DNA of 64,000 nt from Allopontixanthobacter confluentis (GCF_009827615.1 NZ_WTYU01000001.1:1137001-1201000); one strand, 5' to 3'; shown: positions 28,589 through 37,999, counted from the stretch's first letter. Translations and numbers: made by a program. Notes: generated by a model from the letters alone, not told the origin.

Positions 28589-29989
28589 TATTTCCCCCGG
28601 TATTTCCAGAGTAAAGCGCGCCCCTTCACCGGGGCTGCTTTCAACTGTCAAATCGCCGCCCATCGCCCGTGCAATGCGGCGCGAAATATACAGGCCAAGG
28701 CCCGAACCGCCATCGCCGCTGCGCCCAAGGCGTTCAAACTTCTCGAATACAGCGATCTGCTGATCCGGCGACAGGCCAGCCCCTTCATCAGCCACGGTAA
28801 TGTGGACTGTCGAACCAATTTTCGCACATTCGATCCGCACCCGCGATCCCTGCGGCGAATAGCGGATGGCATTGCCGACCAGATTCAGCAGCACCTGTAG
28901 CACCCGGCGAAATTCCGCGATGGCGCCCAGAGGAGCGTCAAGAGTTGGCAGGATCAACTCAATCCCGCGCTCCTGCGCGCGTACGCCCAGAATTCCTGCA
29001 GCTCTTTGGGCCACATCGGCCACATCTATACGGTCAGGCGCGGTGCTGAAACCGGCCGATTCCACCACTTCCAGATCGGACAGATCATCAATCAGCGCCA
29101 GCAGATGCTGCCCCGCTGACGCGATGTCCGCTGCATAATCGCTATATTCCTGCGCGAGCGGGCCTGCCAGCTTGCTGCGGATTGTCTCGGCATTGGCGAT
29201 AATGCGCGCGATTGGCTGACGCAGCACTGGCGATAATTCACTGCCCAGCGAATTGCCCAATACCGGCTCACCCCTGGCAAGCCGCGGCCCGGTACCGGCG
29301 ATGAACGGCGTTTGCGCCACCAGATACAGTTCGAAACCGGCGCTGCCTGCCTCTGGCTGGCCCAGCGGCACCAGCACGGCCTTCCACTTGCGTTCAGACC
29401 CTTCGATAATGCATTCCGCGCCGTCAAGCAGTCGCCAGTGCATGGGCTGTTCATGGCTGTTACCGGGGAAAACCACAAAATCGGTCCACGGACGGCCCAT
29501 ACCCGACCGCATCCGCTGAACCAGTTCTGCAAGATCGGGCGCTGTGCTTTCAACGGTAAGCACATGCTGGCGCGGGTCCAACCGGGATGTCAGTTCGGCA
29601 ATGGCGCGGTCAATTTCCAGCTGGCGCGAGGCAGCCAGTTCCTGATCATCACCCGGCAGGGGCGAGGTTTGCCAATTGGCCAGGTGAATTGTGCAGCCGC
29701 CCTGCCCGGCGCTGTCAGCACCGGTTACAGCCCCTTCAGCGTGGGGCGAAATTTCCACCCACGCCTTGATCAGTTCGTCGCCATCAATGGCATGGACCAT
29801 CCGCGCCAGACGCAGGCCATATTTGCGGGTCTTGCGAACCAGTGCCAGCAATTCGGGTATGGCGATTTTGCCGGGCAATGTCCCGCCGCAGCGCAATTGC
29901 AGGCCGGCCAGCGGCTCGTCCGCCTCGATCAGGCAGTCATCCGCATCCGTGCGCGCGCGGGCGAGATAGGAAGTGGTAGCGGCGTTCAT
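28574..29989 (-). CDS. Histidine-kinase-like protein lacking the phosphoacceptor histidine (DivL-like)
   Basis: A 471-residue soluble protein. Residues ~120-235 are PAS-like. The DHp helix reads ELSPVLRQPIARIIANAE (251-268). Aligned with the usual S-H-E-L-R-T-P-L, the histidine position is Pro254 (S253-P254-V-L-R-Q-P-I). The ATPase domain appears sound: N box LNLVGNAIRYS (~368-378), G1 DEGAGLS (401-407), F box FEKFER and G2 GSGLGLYISRRI (428-439). It could bind ATP but cannot autophosphorylate at the normal site. Caulobacter DivL, with Tyr at this place, is a known precedent for regulation by conformation. It is the last gene of a leftward row that includes an Hpt-like protein also missing its histidine. 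Confidence 0.85.
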   Translation of the reverse strand: MNAATTSYLARARTDADDCLIEADEPLAGLQLRCGGTLPGKIAIPELLALVRKTRKYGLRLARMVHAIDGDELIKAWVEISPHAEGAVTGADSAGQGGCTIHLANWQTSPLPGDDQELAASRQLEIDRAIAELTSRLDPRQHVLTVESTAPDLAELVQRMRSGMGRPWTDFVVFPGNSHEQPMHWRLLDGAECIIEGSERKWKAVLVPLGQPEAGSAGFELYLVAQTPFIAGTGPRLARGEPVLGNSLGSELSPVLRQPIARIIANAETIRSKLAGPLAQEYSDYAADIASAGQHLLALIDDLSDLEVVESAGFSTAPDRIDVADVAQRAAGILGVRAQERGIELILPTLDAPLGAIAEFRRVLQVLLNLVGNAIRYSPQGSRVRIECAKIGSTVHITVADEGAGLSPDQQIAVFEKFERLGRSGDGGSGLGLYISRRIARAMGGDLTVESSPGEGARFTLEIPGEIPGAE

Positions 29990-29992
29990 CGC

Positions 29993-30961
29993 TTAACCTG
30001 CGGTATTCCGCCGGCTTGCCGCCAGCAGAATGGCCGCACGTTCCGCGCTGAGTGCCTCCACACCGGCAGGCAGAGCCGCATCCGGGTGAATGAACAGGAA
30101 TTGCTTTTCCAGATCTCTGGGCGAGACGCCTGCTGCCCGCATGGCAAGGGCCAGGCGCGTCATCTGCCTGTCATTGGTCGAAATCGCAACAATGTCACGA
30201 TCCTGACCCGATGCGCTGGCAAGCGTGGTGAGGAAAATGGCGAGGCCTGCATGATCGAGTGACATGGCGGCCATTGCCCCCTTGCCCATCATCGCCACCG
30301 AACGTGCCAGCAGCCCCGCCCGCGATGCGCTCTCGTCGAATGTGGCGCGCGCTGTGGCCTGCGCCTTGGCAACCGCTGGCGCTGCATCATCGACAGAGCA
30401 ATTGGCCCAGATGAGCAAGGCATTATGAAACAGGTCGCCCGGCAGTTCATGCACCGGCAGTTCCATCCGCCGCTGCTGCTGGATAAAGCGCGCCTGCGCT
30501 GTCAGCGCGGCCATGGCGGCACTGGCCGTGCTGCCATCATCCGATGCGATAAGAGCCTGCAACAGTGGCGATAGTACCGGGTCTATGACATTGCGCGCTT
30601 CGAGACGCATGGCCAATTGCCATTCCAGCGCCAGCGCATGGCAATGTGTCAGCAGCGGCTGAAACCCTGCCAGTTCTGCCGCCAGCGCATCACGCCTTCC
30701 CTGCGCAAAGGCATAAGGCTCGGCTTCGCCCGCTTCTTCTGCCTGTGCCAGCAGCAATTGCATGGCCACATGGGAAACCATGCCGCGGACCCGCGCAACC
30801 ACTTCATCGCTGAACAGCGACTGGTCCTGATTGGCGAGCAAATGGCCGAGCACAGGGCCGATTGTGCCAAGCACAACGTCACCCTGCGCGAGGTCATCGC
30901 TCAGGGCGCTTTCAGTCAGCGCTTGGGGCAGCAGGGATACACCGCTCTCGATCATGGCCAT
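29993..30961 (-). CDS. Unknown helical protein beside the kinase-like gene
   Basis: A 322-residue protein without signal peptide or membrane segment, rich in Ala and Leu and predicted by eye to be almost entirely helical. I do not recognise a domain with confidence. Its repeated short helices and position next to signalling genes recall the loosely defined DUF2336-type proteins, but this is weak. The C-terminal part contains DRQMTRLALAMRAAGVSPRDLEKQFLFIHP, which reads like a conserved block. The stop is three bases before the kinase-like start (TAA at 29995-29993, ATG at 29989), so the two are probably translated together. Confidence 0.7.
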   Translation of the reverse strand: MAMIESGVSLLPQALTESALSDDLAQGDVVLGTIGPVLGHLLANQDQSLFSDEVVARVRGMVSHVAMQLLLAQAEEAGEAEPYAFAQGRRDALAAELAGFQPLLTHCHALALEWQLAMRLEARNVIDPVLSPLLQALIASDDGSTASAAMAALTAQARFIQQQRRMELPVHELPGDLFHNALLIWANCSVDDAAPAVAKAQATARATFDESASRAGLLARSVAMMGKGAMAAMSLDHAGLAIFLTTLASASGQDRDIVAISTNDRQMTRLALAMRAAGVSPRDLEKQFLFIHPDAALPAGVEALSAERAAILLAASRRNTAG

Positions 30962-30980
30962 ATCCCATACATATGCATGG

Positions 30981-32201
30981 TTAAGCCCGCGTTAGCCCAG
31001 ATCGCACTGTATCAAACAGGATCACTGCCAGTAAAACAAGGCTTAGCATTTGAATTGTAAGACTTAATTGCCCGCCATACGCTGCGAACGACAGGATAAT
31101 CAGCATTAACGGCCGGTCGGACAGGACAATTTTCCATGGTTTCAATGGCAGATTTTCCGCCAGCCGGCAGATGATAATGAGACAAAGAATGCCAAGCACC
31201 GCGGATGATTGCTCGAAAGACGGCGCCGCCAGCCATGTCAGCGCCGCAATGCCGGCGTCAATCGCGATGGAGCCGGCACGGGCCATTGACCATTGCATGG
31301 GGCGTCCGGCGACTTCGCCAGTGCTTATGCTGCGGCCCACAGCCTCCACCGATAACAGCGTTTTGCCAAGTCGCGCTGCGAAGGCAGCGAGAGCCAGCAT
31401 CACCAGCCCGGCAACCGGTTCGGCAAACCAGCCCGCAACGCCTGCCAATCCGGCCACGCCCAGTGCGGCCAGCATGATGCCGCGCCCGCCAAGCGGTGCG
31501 CCGTCCGGCCGTGACGCCAGCCTGATTGCGCTGCGATCTGCAACCGCCAGCATGGGGGCATAAATGGGGGCGACCTCGGTAAACCGGTCAAGCCAGGATG
31601 TTTCCATGATGGCGGCATCACTCTGGGAATGGACCAGCCCCCATTCGCGCCCGGCCAACGTATTTCGCGGCATCATCTTGATGGCAGTGCCCGATTGCAG
31701 GGCAATCCGCAGCAGGCTGGGCACCGGGTCCGCATCGGCAGACAGGTCCGCCAGACGCTCAGCAGCGGAGCCGCGAACCAGAAACAGACCGGCCCAGGCA
31801 TGGTCGCGGTCAATCCGCTCATATCCGGCAGCCACGCCTTCATCAGCGGGAAAGGCAAGGACGCAAGGGTGATCGCCGATCAGTCTGGCGGCCAGCGCCT
31901 GATCGGTTAGCAGGCTGTCTGCAAACACCAGCAATTCATCGGCGGCTTTCACCAGCCCTGAAAGCGACCGGTTACCGTGGATGATGTGAAACTGCACGCC
32001 AGCATCTTCGGCCACATGCTGCAGGGCAACCAGTTCCGGCGGCAGGCCGACAGCATGGCAGGCAATTCGCTCGCACCCCAGGGCGATGGCACATTCAAGC
32101 TGATGGCGCGCAATGGTTCGGCCGGCCACGGGTAGAAAGGCCGCCGGATCGCCGCCAGTGTCGTTCAAGGATTCAATGGTCGATAAAAGTGCGACCCTCA
32201 C
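30981..32201 (-). CDS. Nucleotidyltransferase-like protein with C-terminal membrane domain
   Basis: A 406-residue protein in two parts. Residues 1-~230 resemble a GT-A nucleotidyltransferase fold of the MobA/IspD/GlmU kind: FLPVAGRTIARHQLECAIALGCERI near the start and LLVFADSLLTDQAL (91-104), where such enzymes carry the metal-binding Asp. The glycine-rich GxGxR nucleotide loop is not evident. Residues ~241-400 hold about five membrane helices without the DGxxAR...GxxxD motif of CDP-alcohol phosphotransferases. The layout recalls fused cytidylyltransferase/phosphotransferase enzymes, yet both signature motifs are missing, so activity is doubtful. It lies 19 bases before the unknown helical-protein gene. 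Confidence 0.65.
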   Translation of the reverse strand: MRVALLSTIESLNDTGGDPAAFLPVAGRTIARHQLECAIALGCERIACHAVGLPPELVALQHVAEDAGVQFHIIHGNRSLSGLVKAADELLVFADSLLTDQALAARLIGDHPCVLAFPADEGVAAGYERIDRDHAWAGLFLVRGSAAERLADLSADADPVPSLLRIALQSGTAIKMMPRNTLAGREWGLVHSQSDAAIMETSWLDRFTEVAPIYAPMLAVADRSAIRLASRPDGAPLGGRGIMLAALGVAGLAGVAGWFAEPVAGLVMLALAAFAARLGKTLLSVEAVGRSISTGEVAGRPMQWSMARAGSIAIDAGIAALTWLAAPSFEQSSAVLGILCLIIICRLAENLPLKPWKIVLSDRPLMLIILSFAAYGGQLSLTIQMLSLVLLAVILFDTVRSGLTRA

Positions 32202-32291
32202 GTGCCGGCTCCCTGCTTTGGAATGCTGGCTTTAGGCGGCGGCAGGCGATGTGCCAAGCGGCCAGCGGCGCGCGCGTGCGGGCTGGCGCTG

Positions 32292-32591
32292 CTAGGTCGT
32301 GAAATCGAAGAGAAAATTTTCGATTTTACGAATAATCGCAGGGTCGCCGGGCGCCGAGGCAATGGCCTCGTCAGCCAGAAAAATCAGGCTGCTGGCATGA
32401 AAGCTGGCGGCAAGACCTTTCAAGCGCATGGCAGCAACATTCCAGTTGCCATCGCAGCGGGAACGTCTGAGCAAATCCACTTGCCGTTCGAGGCTTTCGA
32501 CAAATGCGTGGCGCAATTCCGCCAGCAAGGCAGCATCATCGCCTGCTGCGGCTGCCAAGGTGGCATCGAGAGCGCCGTTTTCATACAACAT
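32292..32591 (-). CDS. Hpt-like protein with methionine at the phosphoacceptor position
   Basis: A 99-residue all-helical protein from the ATG at 32591. It matches a histidine phosphotransfer domain around NVAAMRLKGLAASFHASSL (51-69). The family pattern is A-H-x-L-K-G-x-A-x-x-x-(G/H)-A, and here the active-site histidine is Met55 while L57-K58-G59 remain. It cannot accept phosphate in the usual way and may instead dock kinases or receivers. It heads a leftward row that ends with a kinase-like protein missing its own histidine, and is divergent from the large coiled-coil membrane protein (72 bases between starts). No strong ribosome binding site is visible. Confidence 0.75.
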   Translation of the reverse strand: MLYENGALDATLAAAAGDDAALLAELRHAFVESLERQVDLLRRSRCDGNWNVAAMRLKGLAASFHASSLIFLADEAIASAPGDPAIIRKIENFLFDFTT

Positions 32592-32663
32592 AGCCAATAA
32601 TTCTTACGTCCAGAGGGTTAAGACGGGGTTTAACACTTTCACAAAAGTGATAGTTTCCCCTTT

Positions 32664-35282
32664 ATGAGCAGTGGATCAAACATCCGGGCCGTTGGGCCTG
32701 ACACCGCGCCAGAGGCGCAGCCCAGCCATTTGGATGCAATGGCCGAAGAACCATTCGCACTGGAAGACGAATGGGTTGACGACTGGGAGGAAACTGCCCC
32801 TGCCCCGCGTGACAAAGGCTGGATCATGCCTGTCGCTGCTGGCGTGATCATTGCTTGCTGGACGGCGTTTTACGGATGGGCCAACCGGTCTGAAATGCTT
32901 GGCGGCGGTTCTGCGCAGCAATGGACTGCGTGGATTGCGGCATGGGCAGTTCCTGTGCTGCTGGTGGTGTGTATGTGGATATTGGCATCGCGCAACAGCA
33001 GTCGCGAGGCCGTGCGCTTTGGCCAGGTTGCGCGCCTGCTGTCGGACGAATCGGCAGCGCTGGAAAACCGCCTGTCCGTCGTAAACCGCGAATTGAGCCT
33101 CGCCCGCGAATTTCTGGCGGCGCAATCGCGCGAACTGGAATCGCTTGGCCGGATAGCAGCGGAGCGTTTGTCGCACCATGCTGACCATTTGCAGAGCCTG
33201 ATCCAGTCCAATGGCGAGCAGGTTGACCGCATTGCCGATGTCAGCACCAGCGCGGTTGAAAACATGGTCCGGCTGCGGGACGATTTGCCCGTGGTGGCCA
33301 ATTCGGCGCGTGATGTGACCAACCAGATTGGCGGCGCGGGACGCACGGCCAATGCGCAGATCGAGGAAATGATCAACGGCTTTGGCCGGCTCAATGATTT
33401 CGGGCAGGCGAGTGCACGGCAGGTCATTGCCTTGCAAGGCCGGATTGATGCGGCACTGGCCGGGTTTGAAGTGCAGACAGGGCAGATGGAAACCATCGCC
33501 AGCACCCGGTTTGAAACTCTGCGCGCCAGAAGCGAGGATTTCCGCGCCGAACTGGATGGCCGCGAAGTGGAAGCGCTCGCCGCCATGCGCAGGCGCGCTG
33601 ATACGCTGGCGGCCGAATTGGCCACCGCGCGCGATGCGCTCGACAATCAGGAAGAAGAAGCGATTGTATCGCTGAGGGCGCGGATCACATCCATCAAGGA
33701 TGAGACAGGCGTGGTTGGCCGGTCAGTCCGGGAAAGCGAAAATCTGGCGATTGCCGCATGGGCCGGACAGATTGACGCCATGCAGGCCCGGCTTGCAGAA
33801 GCAATAGCCACTGTCACTTCCATCGACGAAGCTGCGCTGGCGGCATCCAACCGCAAATTGCAGGATTTGAAGGACGAGGCCGAACGGGTCGATGCGATCA
33901 TGACAGATCGCAGCAGCGCTCTGGGTCATCAGCTGGATATGCGCCGCAGCCAGATGGCGCAGGACGAGCACGAAGCCACCGCTGCCCTTGCGCTTCAGCT
34001 TGCCGAACTGGATGCAGCCATCGCGGCCCGCCGCGCCGAGCAGATTGAACATACCAACAAGCTGGCTGAACATGGCGAGGCCATTGCCCAGCGAATGTGG
34101 GATTTGCGGTCAGATCTGGAAAGTCTGGCACAGCAAGGCAGCGATACGCAGAGCCTGTTGGGGCAAAGCGCAGCCGATCTTGCCGGGCAGCTGAAACAAG
34201 GCCGGGATAGCGTAGATGGCACCGCCAATGCCATTCGTACCCTCACCGAAGAAACAGTGCGTTTGCTCGAACTTATTCAGGCAAGCGCGGTCCACAGCCG
34301 CAAGGATCTGCCAGGCGCGATCAGCGAGGCAACGTCCCTGCTTTCCACCACTGAAGAACGGGTGAACAGCCTGCATGTGCTGCTGTCAGAAGCGGGCAGG
34401 AAGGGTGAGGAACTGTCGGAATATGTGCTGGCTGCGCAAGACACAGGCAATCAGGCAATCCGGCAGGCAGATGCATTTCACGAGCGCCTGTCGCACGCAA
34501 ATGCCAGCCATCTTGATGAAATTGAGCGGCTACAGACTTCGCTCGCCGCCCTGGGTGAAAACAGCGAAGCGCTGTCCCACCGTGCCCAAGCTGAACTCAG
34601 CGATGCCATCGCCAAACTGGAAACCGCGGCGCGTGATGCAGTGGCCGGGATTGAAACCGGATCAGCCGCGAAAATAACGGCGCTTGCGCAGAACATCGGC
34701 AGCCAGACAGCAGAAGCAATCGAAAACGCGGTAAAGGCCCGCACCGTGGTTGCCGTTGCGGAGCTGGAAACCGCCGCTGCCAATGCATCAGGCGCAAGCC
34801 GAGAGGCGACCATTCAGCTGCGCGATCAGCTGGGCAAGGTGAACGAACTTGCCAGCAATCTGGAAAGCCGCGTTGCCCGCGCCAGAGAACGCGCGGAAGA
34901 ACAGGTCGATAATGATTTCTCGCGCCGGGTGGCTCTCATCACCGAAAGCCTCAATTCCAACGCGATCGATATTTCCAAGGCATTGTCGAATGATGTTACC
35001 GACACTGCATGGGCGGCATATCTGCGCGGAGACCGGGGCATTTTCACGCGCCGTGCAGTCCGCCTGCTCGACAATACGCAAGCCCGCGACATTGCAGAAA
35101 TCTACGCGGCTGACAGCGAATTTTCCGCCAATGTCAGCCGGTATATCCATGATTTCGAAGCGATGCTGCGGACCATGCTTTCCACCCGCGATGGCAATGC
35201 GCTGGGGGTTACAGTGCTGAGTTCCGACATGGGCAAGCTGTATGTCGCGCTCGCGCAGGCGATTGAGCGGCTGCGTAATTAA
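32664..35282 (+). CDS. Large membrane-anchored coiled-coil protein of unknown function
   Basis: An 872-residue protein with an acidic N-terminal ~50 residues, two membrane helices (~52-72 and ~84-106), and then about 650 residues of coiled coil rich in Ala, Glu, Gln, Arg and Leu. It ends in a compact region (~765-872) without coiled-coil character: SNAIDISKALSNDVTDTAWA, YLRGDRGIFTRRAVRLLD and GVTVLSSDMGKLYVALAQAI. The architecture recalls bacterial polarity and cell-envelope scaffolds such as TipN, and the long helical part recalls methyl-accepting or tropomyosin-like rods, but I cannot assign a family. No Shine-Dalgarno sequence precedes the ATG. It is divergent from the pseudo-Hpt gene. Confidence 0.8.
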   Translation: MSSGSNIRAVGPDTAPEAQPSHLDAMAEEPFALEDEWVDDWEETAPAPRDKGWIMPVAAGVIIACWTAFYGWANRSEMLGGGSAQQWTAWIAAWAVPVLLVVCMWILASRNSSREAVRFGQVARLLSDESAALENRLSVVNRELSLAREFLAAQSRELESLGRIAAERLSHHADHLQSLIQSNGEQVDRIADVSTSAVENMVRLRDDLPVVANSARDVTNQIGGAGRTANAQIEEMINGFGRLNDFGQASARQVIALQGRIDAALAGFEVQTGQMETIASTRFETLRARSEDFRAELDGREVEALAAMRRRADTLAAELATARDALDNQEEEAIVSLRARITSIKDETGVVGRSVRESENLAIAAWAGQIDAMQARLAEAIATVTSIDEAALAASNRKLQDLKDEAERVDAIMTDRSSALGHQLDMRRSQMAQDEHEATAALALQLAELDAAIAARRAEQIEHTNKLAEHGEAIAQRMWDLRSDLESLAQQGSDTQSLLGQSAADLAGQLKQGRDSVDGTANAIRTLTEETVRLLELIQASAVHSRKDLPGAISEATSLLSTTEERVNSLHVLLSEAGRKGEELSEYVLAAQDTGNQAIRQADAFHERLSHANASHLDEIERLQTSLAALGENSEALSHRAQAELSDAIAKLETAARDAVAGIETGSAAKITALAQNIGSQTAEAIENAVKARTVVAVAELETAAANASGASREATIQLRDQLGKVNELASNLESRVARARERAEEQVDNDFSRRVALITESLNSNAIDISKALSNDVTDTAWAAYLRGDRGIFTRRAVRLLDNTQARDIAEIYAADSEFSANVSRYIHDFEAMLRTMLSTRDGNALGVTVLSSDMGKLYVALAQAIERLRN

Positions 35283-35298
35283 GCAGGCGCAGTCTGCG

Positions 35299-35574
35299 TC
35301 AGGGCATTTCCGGCGGGTTGAAGAAGTTCACATCATCAACCGTGACCCAGCCATTATCATAATTGAGCACGTAAAGGGTCGTGACAAGCACCGCGCACAC
35401 GGATGCGATGATGACGAGGCGCAGGGGCCGGAAATTGGCAGGCGCGCTGTCCGCCTGACCGGGAATTTTGTCGACGCCCATTTCATCATGCGTCTTCACG
35501 CCGAAAGGCAGCAGGACAAAGGCGCACATCACCCAGAACAGCACGAAAATCGCAATGATGGACGTCCACTGCAC
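35299..35574 (-). CDS. DUF1467 family small membrane protein
   Basis: A 91-residue protein with two membrane helices (QWTSIIAIFVLFWVMCAFVLLPF and PLRLVIIASVCAVLVTTLYVLNY) around the conserved cytoplasmic or periplasmic segment GVKTHDEMG. That is the pattern of the DUF1467 family. I choose GTG at 35574, which lies five bases after the RNase J stop with GGGGG nine bases upstream; the frame is open further upstream only inside the RNase J gene. Function unknown. It is the last gene of the long leftward nuo-birA-coaX-rnj unit. Confidence 0.8.
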   Translation of the reverse strand: MQWTSIIAIFVLFWVMCAFVLLPFGVKTHDEMGVDKIPGQADSAPANFRPLRLVIIASVCAVLVTTLYVLNYDNGWVTVDDVNFFNPPEMP

Positions 35575-35579
35575 CGTGA

Positions 35580-37226
35580 TCAGCCCCCTATCAGAATGAC
35601 TTTGACCTGCGGTCGCTTGCCGCTCCACCGCGTTGCGGCCCGACGGGTCGCCAGACGCACAGCTTCGGTCAGGGCTTTGCGATCCTTGCGGGCCGGCCCT
35701 TTCAGCTTGCCCAATGCCTGAACAATATCGGCCGATGCTTCAACCTGGAATTCGGTCATATCTTCATCAAGCGGCATGCCCAGCACTTCAAAATGCGGTC
35801 TGAGGCTGGAATCAAGCGCAACCACGATCACGCCTTCGCGGGCCATGCGGCGGCGCATGGAAATGGCCTCGCCATCGGCCGGCACGATCATATCGCCGTC
35901 CAGCACCAGACGGCCCGTGCGCACTTCGGCCAGCTTGCCCGGTCGGCCGGGTGCCAGCCTGATGATATCGCCGTTTTTCTGGAAAACATTATGCGGAATG
36001 CCGGCCGCCTGCCCCACCCTGACCTGTTCCTGCATATGCCGGATTTCCCCGTGCACCGGCACCAGAATTTCCGGACGGAGCCACGAATACATGGCTTCCA
36101 GTTCAGGACGCCCAGGGTGGCCGGAAACGTGGATTTCGCTCTGTCGGTCGGTCACCATCACGATGCCGCGTTCTGCCAGCTTATTCTGCACCCGCCCGAT
36201 GGCAATTTCATTGCCCGGTATCTGGCGGCTGGAAAACAGCACGACATCGCCTTTTTGCAAGCTGATCGGATGGTTGTCTTCTGCCACGCGCGCCAGTGCC
36301 GCGCGCGGTTCGCCCTGCCCACCGGTCGCCATGATCAAAACGTCGCCACGCGGCAATTGCATGGCTGTCTGGAAATCCACCGTCTTGGGGAAATCCTGCA
36401 GATAGCCGCTATCCTGCGCCACTTCGATGATGCGGTCGAGCGAACGCCCGGCAACGCATAATTTGCGGCCCGTGGCCTTCGCCACTTCGCCCAGCGTGTG
36501 CAGGCGGGCAACATTGGAAGCAAATGTGGTCACCATGACGCGCCGGCCTTCATGCCGTTTCACTTCATCCATCAGCCCGCGATAGACACCGCCTTCGGAA
36601 CCGCTGGGGTTCGGGTTGAAGACATTGGTGGAATCGCACACCATCGCAAGTATGCCGTCATCGCCCAGTTCGGTCAGTTCTTCCTGCGTCGTGGGGTCGC
36701 CGATGATGGGTTCTTCATCCAGCTTCCAGTCGCCAGTGTGGAAAATGCGGCCATAAGGCGTATCGATAATCAGGCCGTTGCCTTCGGCAATGGAATGCGC
36801 GAGCGGGACATAGCCAATGTCGAACGGGCCAACCGCGAAGCTGTCGGTGCCTTCGATGACATTCAGCGTGATTTCGCCCAGCAAGCCGGCTTCTTCCAGC
36901 TTGCGCGAAATCAGGTCGGCGGTGAACGGTGTTGCATAGAGCGGAACGCCCAGTTCCTCTGCAAAATAAGGGATCGCGCCAATGTGGTCTTCATGGCCAT
37001 GCGTCAGCACAATGCCGACCAGATCATCCAGCCGTTCCTCGATGAATTCCAGATCGGCAAACACCAGATCAACACCGGGATATTGCTCACCGGAAAATGT
37101 CATGCCGAGATCGACCATCAGCCATTTGCCGTCACACCCATACAGGTTGACGTTCATGCCGATTTCCGCCGAACCGCCAAGGGCGAGAAAAAGCAGCTCT
37201 TTTTCCGGGGTAAAATCTTTCTTCAT
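35580..37226 (-). CDS. rnj: Ribonuclease J
   Basis: A 548-residue beta-CASP metallo-beta-lactamase ribonuclease with both 5'-3' exo- and endonuclease activity in characterised members. Metal ligands are in [13 protein letters not shown] (~74-86), later His in [10 protein letters not shown] and HTGDWKLD, and the beta-CASP blocks include [19 protein letters not shown]-type [11 protein letters not shown] and PVHGEIRHM. In alphaproteobacteria this enzyme matures rRNA 5' ends and degrades mRNA. The ATG overlaps the coaX stop by four bases. Confidence 0.94.
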   Translation of the reverse strand: MKKDFTPEKELLFLALGGSAEIGMNVNLYGCDGKWLMVDLGMTFSGEQYPGVDLVFADLEFIEERLDDLVGIVLTHGHEDHIGAIPYFAEELGVPLYATPFTADLISRKLEEAGLLGEITLNVIEGTDSFAVGPFDIGYVPLAHSIAEGNGLIIDTPYGRIFHTGDWKLDEEPIIGDPTTQEELTELGDDGILAMVCDSTNVFNPNPSGSEGGVYRGLMDEVKRHEGRRVMVTTFASNVARLHTLGEVAKATGRKLCVAGRSLDRIIEVAQDSGYLQDFPKTVDFQTAMQLPRGDVLIMATGGQGEPRAALARVAEDNHPISLQKGDVVLFSSRQIPGNEIAIGRVQNKLAERGIVMVTDRQSEIHVSGHPGRPELEAMYSWLRPEILVPVHGEIRHMQEQVRVGQAAGIPHNVFQKNGDIIRLAPGRPGKLAEVRTGRLVLDGDMIVPADGEAISMRRRMAREGVIVVALDSSLRPHFEVLGMPLDEDMTEFQVEASADIVQALGKLKGPARKDRKALTEAVRLATRRAATRWSGKRPQVKVILIGG

Positions 37227-37999
37227 GAAATGGCCCGACGCGCCAGAATGGCGAGCCCTTCCAGAGTGAGGTCGGAATCCACCGCGTCAAACATTTGCGT
37301 GTGCTTGTCGAACAGGATGGCAAGGCCGCCAGTGGCGACCACTTTGGCGGGCCGGCCTATTTCTTCACGCATTTTGGCAATCAATCCTTCCATCATCGCG
37401 ACATAGCCCCAGAAGACCCCGATCAACATCTGGTCTTCGGTATTACGTCCGATAACGCTGGTGGTGCGCGGCGCTTCTATCGCGATACGCGGCAGTTTGG
37501 CAGTATTGCCGACTAAAGCGTCGAGCGAGAGGTTGATTCCCGGCGCAATGATGCCCCCCTTATACGCTCCGGTGAAATCCACCGCATCGAAAGTGGTTGC
37601 GGTGCCAAAATCGATCAGAATGAGGTCGCCTGCAAATTTGGCATGGGCGGCAATCACATTCAGCACCCTGTCCGCCCCTACCGAGCGGGGCTCGTCCACA
37701 TCCAGCGTCACGCCCCAGTCTGCCACGCCTTCGCCTGCGACCATGGGGGTAACGCCAAAATATTTCTCGCTCAGCACGGTCAGATTATGGATCGCGCGCG
37801 GGACGACGGAGCCGATAATGAATTGCCGGATTTCGGCCCGGTCAATCCCTTCCAGCGCAAGCAGCTGTGTCAGCCAGACGGCATATTGGTCACCCGTGCG
37901 GCGCGGGTCGGTGGCGATGCGCCAGCGCGTGCGCACTTCTGCCCCGTCAAACAGGGCGAAGACGACATTGGTATTTCCGACATCGGCGACCAGCAACAT
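37223..37999 (-). CDS. coaX: Type III pantothenate kinase
   Basis: A 258-residue ASKHA-fold kinase for the first step of coenzyme A synthesis. Phosphate 1 motif: [19 protein letters not shown] at the N-terminus. The general base and PAN-binding region are in [16 protein letters not shown] and [14 protein letters not shown], with [16 protein letters not shown] and VATGGLA further on. The ATG at 37999 is used because AAGGA lies seven bases upstream and it gives the family N-terminus. Separated from birA by 11 bases and overlapping rnj by four. Confidence 0.93.
   Translation of the reverse strand: MLLVADVGNTNVVFALFDGAEVRTRWRIATDPRRTGDQYAVWLTQLLALEGIDRAEIRQFIIGSVVPRAIHNLTVLSEKYFGVTPMVAGEGVADWGVTLDVDEPRSVGADRVLNVIAAHAKFAGDLILIDFGTATTFDAVDFTGAYKGGIIAPGINLSLDALVGNTAKLPRIAIEAPRTTSVIGRNTEDQMLIGVFWGYVAMMEGLIAKMREEIGRPAKVVATGGLAILFDKHTQMFDAVDSDLTLEGLAILARRAIS

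Noticed and set aside
29312-30262. 316-codon frame on the plus strand
   Set aside because: Antisense to the kinase-like and unknown helical proteins, with no recognisable motif and no ribosome binding site.
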